DNA from: CBFFRJ01 sp051486985
GTDB taxonomy: Bacteria; Pseudomonadota; Gammaproteobacteria; Enterobacterales; Enterobacteriaceae
Length of the DNA stretch: 64,000 bases
Assembly: GCF_051486985.1 (NCBI RefSeq)
Contig: NZ_JAHVDV010000001.1
Location: forward strand, 1-64,000
Reading direction: 5' to 3'
The notes under the pieces are model-generated. The model was not told where the DNA came from. It did no database searches and saw nothing but the letters and a program-made list of their open reading frames with translations. A program made the translations under genes and the position numbers. Shown piece after piece: positions 51,577 to 61,683 of this stretch (positions are counted from its first letter, which is position 1; every line of letters starts with the position of its first letter).

Positions 51577-54500
51577 TTATTCCGCTGACTGAGGGCGGGT
51601 TGCTGGCGCAGTGGCCGTATGTGTAGCGCTATGGCCACCGGCAGACCCTTTACCTTCAAAGTCGAACTGAGGACGTACCCAGTCGCTGTGACGAGGCGCT
51701 TCCGGAACGTAGTCCGGGGCCGGGGCTTTGGTCATCGGCGCGGTAGCATGACTGACTACTGCATGGGTTTCGTGCGAAGCTGCAACCGGAGTGCGTTCTG
51801 CCACTGCCGTGACTTTCGCATCAGCGGCGTGGGCGACAGGCGCGGCAGGTTCCTGCTCATCGCTCGCGCGCTCAGCGACAACCGGCGTCACTTCCACCGG
51901 CGTTGCAATGGCTGCTTCGCGGTTATTCACCTCTGGCTCGGCGGCGCTAACCACCTCGTCAACCACGGTGTCAGCTACCGCCTTGTCAGCGTCAGAGATG
52001 AGCTGCGGCTGTGCCTCAACCGGTGTGTTGATCACTTCCGGGTGCGACGTTTCCACGTCCACCTGTTGTGGCTGGTCAACAGGGGTGACTGGTTCAACGA
52101 CCACCGCGGCTGGCGCTTCAACCACCTCGACAGGCTGCTGTTCGGCTTCTGCGGTGACCAGCTGAACTTCAGCGACCAATGGAGATGCCTCCTGCGCAGT
52201 CTGCTCGTCTTGCACGGAAGGTTGCTCAGTAACCTGGGTTTCCTGCACTTCATCCTGAGGACGAACCACCGGATAGGTGATCCACACTTTGCCAGAGGCC
52301 ATTTCAGGGGACGCACAGGCTACAGCCAACGGCATCGCAGAGTGCGTCGGATAACGCTCATCACGATAGCGACGACGGCGCTGACCGCTCACACGCAGAT
52401 GGCGCGGCGAACGACGTGAACGGCGCGGCATACCCGCATTATCACGCGCTTCTGTAGACTCTTCCTGCTCAGCGACAGCATCGACAACGGCAGGCAGGTC
52501 ACGTTTAGCAAGCTCAGTACGCTCTGCGGGAGCATCTTTTGCGATGGCGTCCGGCTCAACACTCTGCACATCACTCTGCACTTCGCCGGAACGAACTTTT
52601 TGTGTCAGCTGGCGCTGCTTACGGCGCGGCATAACCTGAACCCGCTCTTCCTGGGCTGTTTCCTGCTCAGGCTGCTCTTCGCGCTCCTGCGCTTTGACAT
52701 CCGGCTGGGGCTGACGCTTGTCATCGTTATTCCGACGACGGTTGCGCTCACGGCGTGGCTGATGCTCAGATTTGGTTTTTTCACCCTCATCGGCCACGAC
52801 GGTCTGGCGAAGCTCGCGATCCTCGTTACTCTGCTGAGGTTTCTCGCGGCGGTTACGGCGATTGTCCTCACGGCCTTCGCGTGCTTCATTACCTTCTGCA
52901 CGGTTGTCACGACGCTCGTTGCGCTCGCCACGTTCCCCGCGATCGTTGCGGTCACGGCGATTGTTCTGACGCGGCTTGCGACGCTCCTGGGTGCGCTCCG
53001 GCTTCTCTTCTTTCTTCTCTTGTATCTCCTCAGCAGGGGCTACGGGCTCGTTGCCTGCAAAGAGATTTTTCAGGGCTGTGAAGAGACGACTCAGGAAGCC
53101 AGGCGCTGCAGGTGTTGCAGCCTTAGGTGCTGGCGACGCAGGTTGAGGTTGTGTAACCGGCGTTGCAGGGGCCTGAGGAACCGGCGGGATGTCAGGCATG
53201 ACAAAGGCAGCCAGTGCCGGCTGCTCAGGGCGTTTTCGCTCAGCAGCTTCTTCTTCGGACGGGAGTGCCATCTCTTCTTCATGCAGCTTAGGCAGCATGT
53301 AGCTAAGGGTGGCTGTCTCTTCGCCTTTACGCACGCGCAGCACGGAATAGTGCGGCGTTTCCATCTGATCGTTCGGCACAATCACACAACGAACACCGTT
53401 CTGGCGGGTTTCAATCGCGTTAACGGCCGTACGCTTCTCGTTCAGCAGGTAAGAGGCAATAGGCACCGGTACGATGGCATGCACTTCCTGCGTATTTTCT
53501 TTCAGCGCCTCTTCTTCGATAAGACGCAGAATCGACAGAGAGAGGGATTCATTGTCACGAATCGTACCCGTACCCGTACAACGCGGGCAGACGTGGTGGC
53601 TCGATTCGCCCAGAGAAGGACTCAGGCGCTGACGGGACATCTCCAGCAGACCAAAGCGGGAGATGTGACTAATCTGAATACGTGCACGATCCTGGCGAAC
53701 GGCTTCGCGCAGGCGGTTTTCGACCGCGCGCTGGTGACGCACTGGTGTCATATCGATAAAGTCGATAACAATCAGGCCGCCGAGGTCGCGTAAACGAAGC
53801 TGACGCGCGATTTCATCGGCGGCTTCAAGGTTGGTATTAAACGCGGTTTCTTCGATATCACCACCACGGGTTGCGCGGGCGGAGTTGATATCGATAGCGG
53901 TCAGTGCTTCGGTGGAGTCAATAACGATGGAGCCACCGGACGGCAGGCGGACTTCACGCTGGAAAGCGGATTCTATCTGGGATTCAATCTGATAGTGGCT
54001 GAACAGCGGAATCTCACCGGTGTAGAGTTTGATTTTACTGCTGAAATCCGGACGACCCAGAGCAGCAATGTGCTGGCGTGCCAGCTCAAGCACTTTCGGG
54101 TTATCAATCAGGATTTCACCAATGTCCTGACGCAGATAATCACGGAAAGCGCGAACGATGACGTTGCTTTCCTGATGGATCAGGAACGGGGCGGGGCGGC
54201 TCTCAGCGGCTTTCTGGATAGCTTCCCAGTGCTTAAGACGGAAACTTAAATCCCACTGTAACGCTTCGGCTGACTTGCCAACCCCTGCGGTACGAACGAT
54301 AAGGCCCATGCCATCCGGAAGTTCCAGACTGGCGAGCGCTTCTTTTAACTCGGTGCGATCGTCGCCTTCAATACGGCGGGAGATACCACCCGCACGCGGG
54401 TTGTTTGGCATCAGCACCAGGTAACTGCCGGCAAGGCTGATAAAGGTAGTCAGCGCAGCGCCTTTATTGCCGCGTTCTTCTTTATCAATCTGAACAATGA

Positions 54501-54798
54501 CTTCCTGGCCTTCGCGCAGCACATCTTTGATGTTCGGACGACCATGAGAATTGTAACTGGCAGGGAAGTATTCGCGGGCAATCTCTTTGAGAGGCAGGAA
54601 ACCGTGTCGTTCAGCACCGTAATCCACAAATGCGGCTTCAAGACTTGGCTCAATGCGCGTGATTTTACCTTTGTAGATGTTCGCTTTTTTCTGCTCGTGT
54701 CCTGGGCTTTCGATATCCAGATCGTACAGACGCTGCCCATCCACAAGGGCAACACGCAACTCTTCTTGCTGAGTTGCGTTGATTAACATTCTTTTCAT
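51577..54798 (-). CDS. rne: Ribonuclease E
   Basis: 1073 residues (1061 in E. coli). The catalytic half (1 to about 530) has an S1 domain after KANIYKGKITRIEPSLEAAF. The metal-binding aspartates lie in VIDSTEALTAIDINSARAT and GLIVIDFIDMTPVRHQ. The zinc-link CPRC lies in HHVCPRCTGTG. The C-terminal scaffold has the membrane helix GFLSRLFTALKNLF near 570 and arginine-rich RNA-binding stretches. A long acidic low-complexity region and the PNPase-binding tail near DYVPEAPRHSDWVRPQFDFE follow. Organises the RNA degradosome. Confidence 0.98.
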   Translation of the reverse strand: MKRMLINATQQEELRVALVDGQRLYDLDIESPGHEQKKANIYKGKITRIEPSLEAAFVDYGAERHGFLPLKEIAREYFPASYNSHGRPNIKDVLREGQEVIVQIDKEERGNKGAALTTFISLAGSYLVLMPNNPRAGGISRRIEGDDRTELKEALASLELPDGMGLIVRTAGVGKSAEALQWDLSFRLKHWEAIQKAAESRPAPFLIHQESNVIVRAFRDYLRQDIGEILIDNPKVLELARQHIAALGRPDFSSKIKLYTGEIPLFSHYQIESQIESAFQREVRLPSGGSIVIDSTEALTAIDINSARATRGGDIEETAFNTNLEAADEIARQLRLRDLGGLIVIDFIDMTPVRHQRAVENRLREAVRQDRARIQISHISRFGLLEMSRQRLSPSLGESSHHVCPRCTGTGTIRDNESLSLSILRLIEEEALKENTQEVHAIVPVPIASYLLNEKRTAVNAIETRQNGVRCVIVPNDQMETPHYSVLRVRKGEETATLSYMLPKLHEEEMALPSEEEAAERKRPEQPALAAFVMPDIPPVPQAPATPVTQPQPASPAPKAATPAAPGFLSRLFTALKNLFAGNEPVAPAEEIQEKKEEKPERTQERRKPRQNNRRDRNDRGERGERNERRDNRAEGNEAREGREDNRRNRREKPQQSNEDRELRQTVVADEGEKTKSEHQPRRERNRRRNNDDKRQPQPDVKAQEREEQPEQETAQEERVQVMPRRKQRQLTQKVRSGEVQSDVQSVEPDAIAKDAPAERTELAKRDLPAVVDAVAEQEESTEARDNAGMPRRSRRSPRHLRVSGQRRRRYRDERYPTHSAMPLAVACASPEMASGKVWITYPVVRPQDEVQETQVTEQPSVQDEQTAQEASPLVAEVQLVTAEAEQQPVEVVEAPAAVVVEPVTPVDQPQQVDVETSHPEVINTPVEAQPQLISDADKAVADTVVDEVVSAAEPEVNNREAAIATPVEVTPVVAERASDEQEPAAPVAHAADAKVTAVAERTPVAASHETHAVVSHATAPMTKAPAPDYVPEAPRHSDWVRPQFDFEGKGSAGGHSATHTATAPATRPQSAE

Positions 54799-55370
54799 CG
54801 TAACTTACTCATTATTCTTACATTGACGACTAAGCTGCGGGCATAATAACGCCTTTCCGGGGGAGAACCGATGGCCTCGTGTCTGTTCACGTCGCCAACC
54901 TCACGGTTGTCGCTCGCTTAAGAGGCGCAGTGTGTCGGTTGCCTGTATTTCCTGTGGAAAACACAGCGCAATTATCAGGGGAACAGCCTGGGAAAAACTC
55001 TCCAGAGAAGATTCCATCTACCGGTAAGGACTGCAACCCGCAGCCCGCTAAGTGCCTGAAAGTCCAATACGTCTTACGCCATTGCTGCGTGTATGGTCGG
55101 ACAGGCAAAACTGGTCATTCCGCATAATTGCTTGTATTAACAAGAGTCAACGCGGAAAACTGCAACATTATTCCTTGCGAACCCTGTTATAGCAAGCTGA
55201 CTTTTACCTTTTATCACCCGGTTACTCACAGTTTTTTCACTTTTGACTGGCGATTGACTTAATAACCGCCAAATCATCTGTGGAGAACAACGTTATCCGG
55301 GATCACGTCTAAATATAAGCATAGAAAAATGAGTGGCGCTAATCATCCGCGATAATTAGAATCGCCACCC
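54799..55370. promoter_or_regulatory. rne leader and rne-rluC divergent promoter region
   Basis: 572 bp without genes, nearly the same spacing as E. coli. The E. coli rne mRNA carries a roughly 360-nt leader whose hairpins let RNase E cut its own message. The conserved spacing implies the same here, leaving about 200 bp for both promoters. A shadow frame (like E. coli 'yceQ') exists but is not considered real. Confidence 0.7.
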
Positions 55371-56324
55371 ATGAAAACTGAGAACCCATCCGTAAAATTT
55401 GTTGTTATCGCTGATGACGAAGCGGGGCAACGTATCGATAATTTTTTGCGCACCCAGCTCAAAGGTGTGCCAAAAAGCATGATTTACCGCATCATTCGTA
55501 AGGGTGAAGTCCGTGTCAATAAAGGCCGTACTAAACCTGAATATAAGCTGGAAGCCGGGGACGAAATACGTATCCCGCCGGTACGCGTTTCCGAAAAAGA
55601 AGAGGAAGCCGTTTCACCGCATTTGCAAAAAGTTGCCGCACTGAACAATGTCATCCTGTATGAGGATGACCATATCCTGGTGTTGAATAAACCTTCAGGC
55701 ACGGCCGTGCACGGGGGAAGCGGTCTGAGCTTTGGTGTTATCGAAGGTTTGCGTGCGTTACGCCCGGAGGCCCGCTTCCTTGAACTGGTCCACCGTCTTG
55801 ATCGTGATACTTCCGGTGTGCTGCTGGTGGCGAAGAAGCGTTCTGCCTTGCGTTCGCTCCATGAGCAATTACGCGACAAGGGAATGCAGAAGGACTATCT
55901 CGCGCTGGTGCGCGGACAGTGGCAATCCCACGTGAAAGTCGTCCAGGCACCCTTACTGAAGAATATTCTGCAAAGTGGTGAACGTATCGTGCGGGTAAAC
56001 CAGGAAGGAAAACCTTCCGAAACCCGCTTTAAGGTGGAAGAGCGTTATGAAGTGGCGACGCTTGTGCGTTGCAGCCCGGTAACGGGACGCACCCATCAGA
56101 TTCGCGTTCACACACAGCATGCCGGTCATCCTATTGCGTTTGACGACCGATACGGGGACCGTGAGTTTGATAAGGAACTGGCAGGAACGGGATTATCACG
56201 CCTTTTTCTGCACGCCGCCGCGCTGAAATTCACTCACCCGAACAGCGGCGAAACCATCCGTATTGAAGCGCCGCTCGACGATGAGCTTAAGCGTTGCCTT
56301 CAGACGCTGCGCCAGCAGAAGTAA
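55371..56324 (+). CDS. rluC: 23S rRNA pseudouridine synthase RluC
   Basis: 317 residues. N-terminal S4 RNA-binding domain (about 20-80) and a catalytic domain with VHRLDRDTSGVLLVAKKRSA, the aspartate being the nucleophile. RTHQIRVHTQHAGHPI is the conserved RsuA/RluA block. Makes pseudouridine at 955, 2504 and 2580 in E. coli. Confidence 0.96.
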   Translation: MKTENPSVKFVVIADDEAGQRIDNFLRTQLKGVPKSMIYRIIRKGEVRVNKGRTKPEYKLEAGDEIRIPPVRVSEKEEEAVSPHLQKVAALNNVILYEDDHILVLNKPSGTAVHGGSGLSFGVIEGLRALRPEARFLELVHRLDRDTSGVLLVAKKRSALRSLHEQLRDKGMQKDYLALVRGQWQSHVKVVQAPLLKNILQSGERIVRVNQEGKPSETRFKVEERYEVATLVRCSPVTGRTHQIRVHTQHAGHPIAFDDRYGDREFDKELAGTGLSRLFLHAAALKFTHPNSGETIRIEAPLDDELKRCLQTLRQQK

Positions 56325-56328
56325 GCAG

Positions 56329-56354
56329 AGGGTAGCCAGCGGCTACCCTTTTTT
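56329..56354 (+). terminator. Terminator of rluC
   Basis: AGGGTAGCC-AGC-GGCTACCCT followed by TTTTTT. Confidence 0.9.
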
Positions 56355-56377
56355 ACAGACTTACAGACAACCATCAC

Positions 56378-56962
56378 TCAACTCAACAGCGGATTACGAT
56401 CTTCACGACGTAGCATCTGGCAAAGCGCAATAAGCGGTAAACCTACAAGGGTGTTGGGGTCACGACCTTCAAGCCTATCGAAAAGGGTAATCCCCAGCCC
56501 TTCGCTTTTGAAGCTGCCTGCACACTGTAGCGGGCGCTCTTTACGAATGTAATCGTCAATTTCCTTATCACTTAAATGGCGAAAATGAACATCGAAAGGC
56601 TCACATTCGGTCTGTAAGTGACCCGTTGCTGAATTAAACAACGCCAGTCCGGTATAGAAGGTGACAATATTTCCGCTGGCTTTACGCAGCTGCGCGCGCG
56701 CATTTTCCTCAGTATGTGGTTTGCCGGTTATTTCGCCCTCCAGCACGCACACCTGATCGGAGCCAATAATAAGATGATGCGGGTAAAAGTGAGTGAGGGA
56801 CTGGGCTTTATTTTGGGCAAGACGCAGTACCAGATGGCGAGGGGATTCCCCAGGCAGCGGCGTTTCATCGGTATCGGGTGCCGCGCATTCAAAGGGCATA
56901 CCCAGCTTTTCAAGCAGCGCACGTCGCCAGGGTGAAGTGGAAGCAAGAATAATATCTGACAT
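56378..56962 (-). CDS. yceF: Nucleoside triphosphate pyrophosphatase (7-methyl-GTP), Maf family
   Basis: 194 residues. ILASTSPWRRALLEKLGMPF is the Maf start (S-x-S/T-x-R-R). DTDETPLPGESP and IIGSDQVCVLEG carry the catalytic aspartate region. Hydrolyses m7GTP and similar odd nucleotides. Divergent from yceD. Confidence 0.94.
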   Translation of the reverse strand: MSDIILASTSPWRRALLEKLGMPFECAAPDTDETPLPGESPRHLVLRLAQNKAQSLTHFYPHHLIIGSDQVCVLEGEITGKPHTEENARAQLRKASGNIVTFYTGLALFNSATGHLQTECEPFDVHFRHLSDKEIDDYIRKERPLQCAGSFKSEGLGITLFDRLEGRDPNTLVGLPLIALCQMLRREDRNPLLS

Positions 56963-57103
56963 ATTTTTTTCACCAAATATGGCTTAACCATGACAGGCAT
57001 TTTAAACTGTAGGCCGCAATGTGTGCGAATTATTGGCAAAAGGCAACCTGAGGCTGCCTTTTTCTTTGACTCTATGACATTACAAAGTTAATATGCGCGC
57101 CCT

Positions 57104-57625
57104 ATGCAAAAGGTAAAATTACCCCTGACTCTCGACCCGGTTCGCACGGCTCAAAAGCGCCTTGATTATGAGGGTGTCTATCTGCCCGATCAGGTCAGCC
57201 GTGTTGTCGAGTCTGTAGTCAGTGTGGACAGTGATGTGGAATGCTCCATCTCCTTTGCCATTGATAATCAACGCCTCGCGGTTATTACCGGCGATGCGAA
57301 GGTCACGGTGTCTCTGGAATGTCAGCGTTGCGGTAAGCCGTTTACGCATCAGGTTCACACAACATATTGTTTCAGCCCTGTCCGTTCAGACGAGCAGGCC
57401 GAAGCACTGCCGGAAGCGTATGAACCGATTGAGGTTGACGAATTCGGTGAAATCGATCTGCGGGCTTTAGTTGAGGACGAAATAATCCTCTCTTTGCCTG
57501 TAGTTCCGGTGCATGATTCTGAACACTGTGAAGTGTCCGAGGCGGACATGGTCTTTGGGGAACTGCCTGATGAAGCGCAAAAACCAAACCCATTTGCCGT
57601 ATTAGCCAGCTTAAAGCGTAAGTAA
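57104..57625 (+). CDS. yceD: DUF177 protein YceD (23S rRNA accumulation)
   Basis: 173 residues. DUF177 with a zinc-like pair in SLECQRCGKPFTHQVHT and DLRALVEDEIILSLPVVPVH. Co-transcribed with rpmF, and relatives are needed for normal 23S rRNA levels. Start MQKVKLPLTLDPVRTAQKRL. Confidence 0.94.
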   Translation: MQKVKLPLTLDPVRTAQKRLDYEGVYLPDQVSRVVESVVSVDSDVECSISFAIDNQRLAVITGDAKVTVSLECQRCGKPFTHQVHTTYCFSPVRSDEQAEALPEAYEPIEVDEFGEIDLRALVEDEIILSLPVVPVHDSEHCEVSEADMVFGELPDEAQKPNPFAVLASLKRK

Positions 57626-57675
57626 TAGGTTTTCCCCGCAAACACGGGGTTAATCGTAATTGAGGAGTAAGGTCC

Positions 57676-57849
57676 ATGGCCGTACAACAGAATAAACCAA
57701 CCCGTTCCAAACGTGGCATGCGTCGTTCTCATGACGCGCTGACCGCAGTCACCAGCCTGTCTGTAGACAAAACTTCTGGTGAAAAACACCTGCGTCACCA
57801 CATCACTGCCGACGGTTTCTACCGTGGCCGCAAGGTAATCACTAAGTAA
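57676..57849 (+). CDS. rpmF: 50S ribosomal protein L32
   Basis: 57 residues: MAVQQNKPTRSKRGMRRSHD, ALTAVTSLSVDKTSGEKHLR and HHITADGFYRGRKVITK. Complete L32, small and basic, in the yceD-plsX interval as in E. coli. Strong GAGGAGTAAGG seven bases before the ATG. Confidence 0.98.
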   Translation: MAVQQNKPTRSKRGMRRSHDALTAVTSLSVDKTSGEKHLRHHITADGFYRGRKVITK

Positions 57850-57913
57850 TCACGCGCAAGCGTGATCCATCTTAGTGAGGATTTCCCCGTGAAAACGGGG
57901 ATTTACCGATACC

Positions 57914-58948
57914 TTGACACGTCTAACCCTGGCGTTAGATGTCATGGGGGGCGACTTCGGTCCCTCCGTGACAGTGCCTGCAGCTTTGCAGGCACTGGAT
58001 TCTAATTCGCACCTCAATCTTCTTTTAGTCGGCGATCCCGATACAATCACACCATTGCTCGCAAAAGCTGATTTTGAGCAACGCTCACGCCTGCTTGTCG
58101 TACCGGCGCAATCAGTTATTGCCAGCGATGCCCGACCGTCACACGCTATCCGCAACAGTCGGGGTAGTTCAATGCGTGTGGCGCTGGAGCTGGTAAAAGA
58201 GGGTCGTGCCGAGGCCTGTATCAGCGCCGGGAATACCGGCGCGCTGATGGGCCTGGCAAAAATGTTACTTAAGCCAATTGAAGGTATTGAACGACCTGCT
58301 CTGGTGACCGTATTGCCGCATCAGCAAAAAGGGAAAACGGTGGTGCTGGATTTGGGCGCCAACGTCGATTGCGATGGCAAAATGCTCGCACAATTTGCAG
58401 TGATGGGTGCCGTGATGGCTGAAGAGGTCGTCGGGATAGAAAATCCCCGCGTGGCGCTGCTGAATATTGGTGAAGAAGAGAACAAAGGTCATGAAAGCAT
58501 TCATGACGCTGCAGCCATCTTAAAAGCGGTTCCTACCATTAACTATATTGGTTATCTGGAAGCGAACGAATTACTCACTGGTAAAACGGATGTGCTGGTA
58601 TGTGACGGTTTTACAGGAAACGTTACATTAAAAACCATGGAAGGTGTTGTCAGAATGTTCCTTTCACTGCTGAAATCTCAGGGTGAAGGCAAAAAACGGT
58701 CGTGGTGGCTGATTTTATTAAAGCGTTGGTTACAAAAAAGCCTGACCAGGCGATTCAGTCACCTCAACCCCGACCAGTATAATGGCGCCTGTCTGTTAGG
58801 ATTGCGCGGCACGGTGATTAAGAGTCATGGTGCGGCCAATCAGCGAGCATTTAGCGTCGCGATTGAGCAGGCAGTGCAGGCGGTGCAGCGGCAAGTTCCC
58901 GGGAGAATTGCCGCTCGCCTGGAATCTGTGTTACCGGAAAAAAACTGA
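57914..58948 (+). CDS. plsX: Phosphate acyltransferase PlsX
   Basis: 344 residues with a TTG start (57914) and no strong ribosome site; LTLALDVMGGDFGPSVTVPA fixes the N-terminus. Converts acyl-ACP to acyl-phosphate for phospholipid synthesis. Blocks KGKTVVLDLGANVDCDGKML and GNVTLKTMEGVVRMFLSLLK. It is about 12 residues shorter than E. coli PlsX at the C-terminus, ending RLESVLPEKN, only six bases before fabH. Confidence 0.96.
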   Translation: MTRLTLALDVMGGDFGPSVTVPAALQALDSNSHLNLLLVGDPDTITPLLAKADFEQRSRLLVVPAQSVIASDARPSHAIRNSRGSSMRVALELVKEGRAEACISAGNTGALMGLAKMLLKPIEGIERPALVTVLPHQQKGKTVVLDLGANVDCDGKMLAQFAVMGAVMAEEVVGIENPRVALLNIGEEENKGHESIHDAAAILKAVPTINYIGYLEANELLTGKTDVLVCDGFTGNVTLKTMEGVVRMFLSLLKSQGEGKKRSWWLILLKRWLQKSLTRRFSHLNPDQYNGACLLGLRGTVIKSHGAANQRAFSVAIEQAVQAVQRQVPGRIAARLESVLPEKN

Positions 58949-58954
58949 GCGTAC

Positions 58955-59908
58955 ATGTATACGAAGATTATGGGTACCGGCAGCTATCTGCCTGAACAAG
59001 TTCGAACTAACGCCGATCTGGAAAAAATGGTGGATACCTCTGACGAGTGGATTGTCACCCGTACAGGTATTCGTGAACGCCGTATCGCCGCGCCGGACGA
59101 AACCGTCTCTACGATGGGTTTCGAAGCGGCTAAGCGGGCGATGGAAATGGCGGGCGTGACGGCTGAGGAGATTGGCCTGATTATTGTTGCGACAACGTCT
59201 GCAACACACGCATTCCCGAGCGCAGCATGCCAGGTACAGAGTATGCTCGGCGTCAAAGGGTGCCCGGCATTTGATGTGGCGGCGGCATGTGCAGGTTTCA
59301 CCTATGCATTAAGCATTGCCGATCAGTACGTTAAATCCGGAGCGGTCAAACATGCCCTGGTTATCGGTTCTGATGTACTTGCCCGCACCTGTGATCCAGA
59401 CGATCGTGGCACTATCATCATCTTCGGTGACGGCGCCGGGGCCGTGGTTTTAGGCGCATCGGAAGAGGCAGGCATTATTTCAACCCACCTGCATGCGGAT
59501 GGCAGCTATGGTGAGCTACTGACGCTGCCTAATGCAGACCGTGTGAATGCCGATAGCCCGATTTTCCTGACGATGGCCGGGAATGAAGTCTTCAAAGTCG
59601 CTGTGACTGAACTTTCTCGCATTGTCGATGAAACCCTGGATGCCAATAATCTGCAGCGTAGTGAACTGGACTGGCTGGTGCCGCACCAGGCTAACCTGCG
59701 GATTATCAGTGCGACCGCCAAAAAGCTGGGGATGTCGATGGACAATGTCGTGGTGACGCTTGATCGTCACGGCAACACGTCTGCGGCCTCTGTCCCTTGC
59801 GCCCTGGATGAAGCCGTCCGCGACGGGCGTATTCAACGAGGACAGTTGATCCTTCTTGAAGCATTTGGTGGTGGCTTTACCTGGGGTTCGGCGCTGGTCC
59901 GTTTCTAG
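58955..59908 (+). CDS. fabH: 3-oxoacyl-ACP synthase III (FabH)
   Basis: 317 residues. Starts fatty acid synthesis by condensing acetyl-CoA with malonyl-ACP. Catalytic Cys112 in DVAAACAGFTYAL, His244 in WLVPHQANLRI and Asn274 in HGNTSAASVPCA. Confidence 0.97.
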   Translation: MYTKIMGTGSYLPEQVRTNADLEKMVDTSDEWIVTRTGIRERRIAAPDETVSTMGFEAAKRAMEMAGVTAEEIGLIIVATTSATHAFPSAACQVQSMLGVKGCPAFDVAAACAGFTYALSIADQYVKSGAVKHALVIGSDVLARTCDPDDRGTIIIFGDGAGAVVLGASEEAGIISTHLHADGSYGELLTLPNADRVNADSPIFLTMAGNEVFKVAVTELSRIVDETLDANNLQRSELDWLVPHQANLRIISATAKKLGMSMDNVVVTLDRHGNTSAASVPCALDEAVRDGRIQRGQLILLEAFGGGFTWGSALVRF

Positions 59909-59924
59909 TATTAAGGATATCAAC

Positions 59925-60854
59925 ATGACGCAATTTGCTTTTGTGTTTCCGGGACAAGGTTCCCAGGCAGTGGGGATGCTTGCTGAGATGGCAGCCAGCC
60001 ATCCGGTTGTGGAAGAGACTTTTCGCGAAGCGTCTGCCGCGCTGGGCTATGACCTGTGGGCGTTGGTTCAGCAAGGTCCGGCAGAAGAATTAAACAAAAC
60101 CTGGCAGACTCAGCCGGCGCTGTTGACCGCTTCGGTAGCGCTCTGGCGCGTCTGGCAGCAACAGGGTGGCAAAAACCCGGTGCTGATGGCGGGCCATAGC
60201 TTAGGTGAATATTCTGCATTAGTGTGTGCAGGCGTCATTCCATTTGAAGATGCCGTACGACTGGTGGAGTTGCGTGGTAAATTCATGCAAGAGGCGGTTC
60301 CGGAAGGAACCGGCGCGATGTCTGCCATCATTGGTCTGGATGATGCTGCTATTGCCAAAGCATGTGAAGAAGCCGCAGAAGGGCAGGTTGTGTCGCCGGT
60401 GAACTACAACTCACCAGGCCAGGTTGTGATCGCCGGGCACAAAGACGCTGTTGAGCGTGCTGGTGCCGCTTGTAAAGCTGCGGGGGCAAAACGTGCGCTG
60501 CCTCTGCCGGTAAGCGTTCCATCGCACTGTGCGCTGATGAAACCTGCTGCTGAGAAACTGGCTGTTGAACTCGAAAAAATCGTCTTCAGCGCGCCTCTGA
60601 TTCCGGTTGTGAATAACGTCGATGTACAGTGTGAAACCTCTCCGGAGGCTATCCGTGACGCGCTTGTTCGCCAGCTTTTCAGCCCGGTGCAGTGGACCAA
60701 AATCGTTGAATTTATCGCTTCGCAGGGCGTTGAACACTTGTATGAAGTGGGGCCGGGTAAGGTACTCACCGGACTGACTAAACGTATTGTTGATACCCTG
60801 ACGGCGTCAGCGCTCAATGAGCCTGCTGCGATGTCAGAGGCAGTGGCGCAATAA
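59925..60854 (+). CDS. fabD: Malonyl-CoA:ACP transacylase
   Basis: 309 residues from MTQFAFVFPGQGSQAVGMLA; 23 codons upstream inside fabH are excluded. The nucleophile serine lies in GHSLGEYSALVCAG near residue 92, with histidine in VSVPSHCALM near 201. Loads malonate onto ACP. Confidence 0.97.
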   Translation: MTQFAFVFPGQGSQAVGMLAEMAASHPVVEETFREASAALGYDLWALVQQGPAEELNKTWQTQPALLTASVALWRVWQQQGGKNPVLMAGHSLGEYSALVCAGVIPFEDAVRLVELRGKFMQEAVPEGTGAMSAIIGLDDAAIAKACEEAAEGQVVSPVNYNSPGQVVIAGHKDAVERAGAACKAAGAKRALPLPVSVPSHCALMKPAAEKLAVELEKIVFSAPLIPVVNNVDVQCETSPEAIRDALVRQLFSPVQWTKIVEFIASQGVEHLYEVGPGKVLTGLTKRIVDTLTASALNEPAAMSEAVAQ

Positions 60855-60866
60855 AAGAGGAAAACC

Positions 60867-61601
60867 ATGAGTTTTGAAGGAAAAATCGCCCTGGTAACAG
60901 GTGCGAGTCGTGGCATCGGCCGCGCAATCGCGGAAACGCTTGTCGCTCGTGGCGCAAAAGTTATTGGTACAGCGACCAGCGAAAGCGGTGCGCAGGCCAT
61001 TAGCGATTATTTGGGTGCAAATGGTAAAGGTCTGATGTTGAATGTGACCGATCCTGCATCCATCGATTCTGTTCTGGAAAACATTCGTGCCGAGTTTGGC
61101 GAAGTTGATATTCTGGTGAATAACGCCGGTATCACGCGCGACAACCTGCTGATGCGAATGAAAGATGATGAGTGGAACGATATTCTCGAAACCAACTTAT
61201 CCTCTGTTTTCCGTCTGTCAAAAGCGGTGATGCGAGCTATGATGAAAAAGCGTCATGGGCGTATCATCACTATCGGTTCTGTGGTTGGTACCATGGGAAA
61301 TGCTGGTCAGGCCAACTACGCTGCGGCGAAAGCAGGTCTGATTGGTTTCAGTAAATCACTGGCACGAGAAATCGCATCACGTGGTATTACTGTAAACGTT
61401 GTTGCTCCGGGCTTTATTGAAACGGACATGACGCGTGCGCTGTCTGAAGATCAGCGTGCGGGTATTCTGGCGCAGGTTCCGGCGGGTCGACTTGGCGGTG
61501 CAGAAGAGATCGCCAGTGCGGTTGCATTTTTAGCCTCTGACGAGGCAGGTTACATCACTGGTGAGACCCTGCACGTCAATGGCGGAATGTACATGGTTTA
61601 A
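60867..61601 (+). CDS. fabG: 3-oxoacyl-ACP reductase FabG
   Basis: 244 residues, short-chain dehydrogenase. NADPH motif TGASRGIGRAIAE, NNAG at about 86-89, catalytic Ser138 in TIGSVVG and Tyr151/Lys155 in NYAAAKAG. Twelve bases after fabD, RBS AGAGGAAAACC. Confidence 0.97.
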   Translation: MSFEGKIALVTGASRGIGRAIAETLVARGAKVIGTATSESGAQAISDYLGANGKGLMLNVTDPASIDSVLENIRAEFGEVDILVNNAGITRDNLLMRMKDDEWNDILETNLSSVFRLSKAVMRAMMKKRHGRIITIGSVVGTMGNAGQANYAAAKAGLIGFSKSLAREIASRGITVNVVAPGFIETDMTRALSEDQRAGILAQVPAGRLGGAEEIASAVAFLASDEAGYITGETLHVNGGMYMV

Positions 61602-61683
61602 TCACGATTAAAATTATTTGCGTTATTAGGGTGAAAGGCCTCAAAATAGCGTAAAATCGTGGTACGAACTGCCGGGATTTAGT

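Noticed and set aside
52600..53793. 397-codon forward frame
   Set aside because: It is antisense to the low-complexity C-terminal half of RNase E, whose biased codons keep this frame open.
54879..55127. yceQ-like 82-codon ORF divergent to rne
   Set aside because: It lies within the rne leader/promoter. The E. coli counterpart is regarded as spurious and no ribosome site is evident.
56963..57103. SraB small RNA homologue upstream of yceD
   Set aside because: E. coli SraB lies at this position, but I cannot identify a terminator or conserved RNA structure from the sequence alone.
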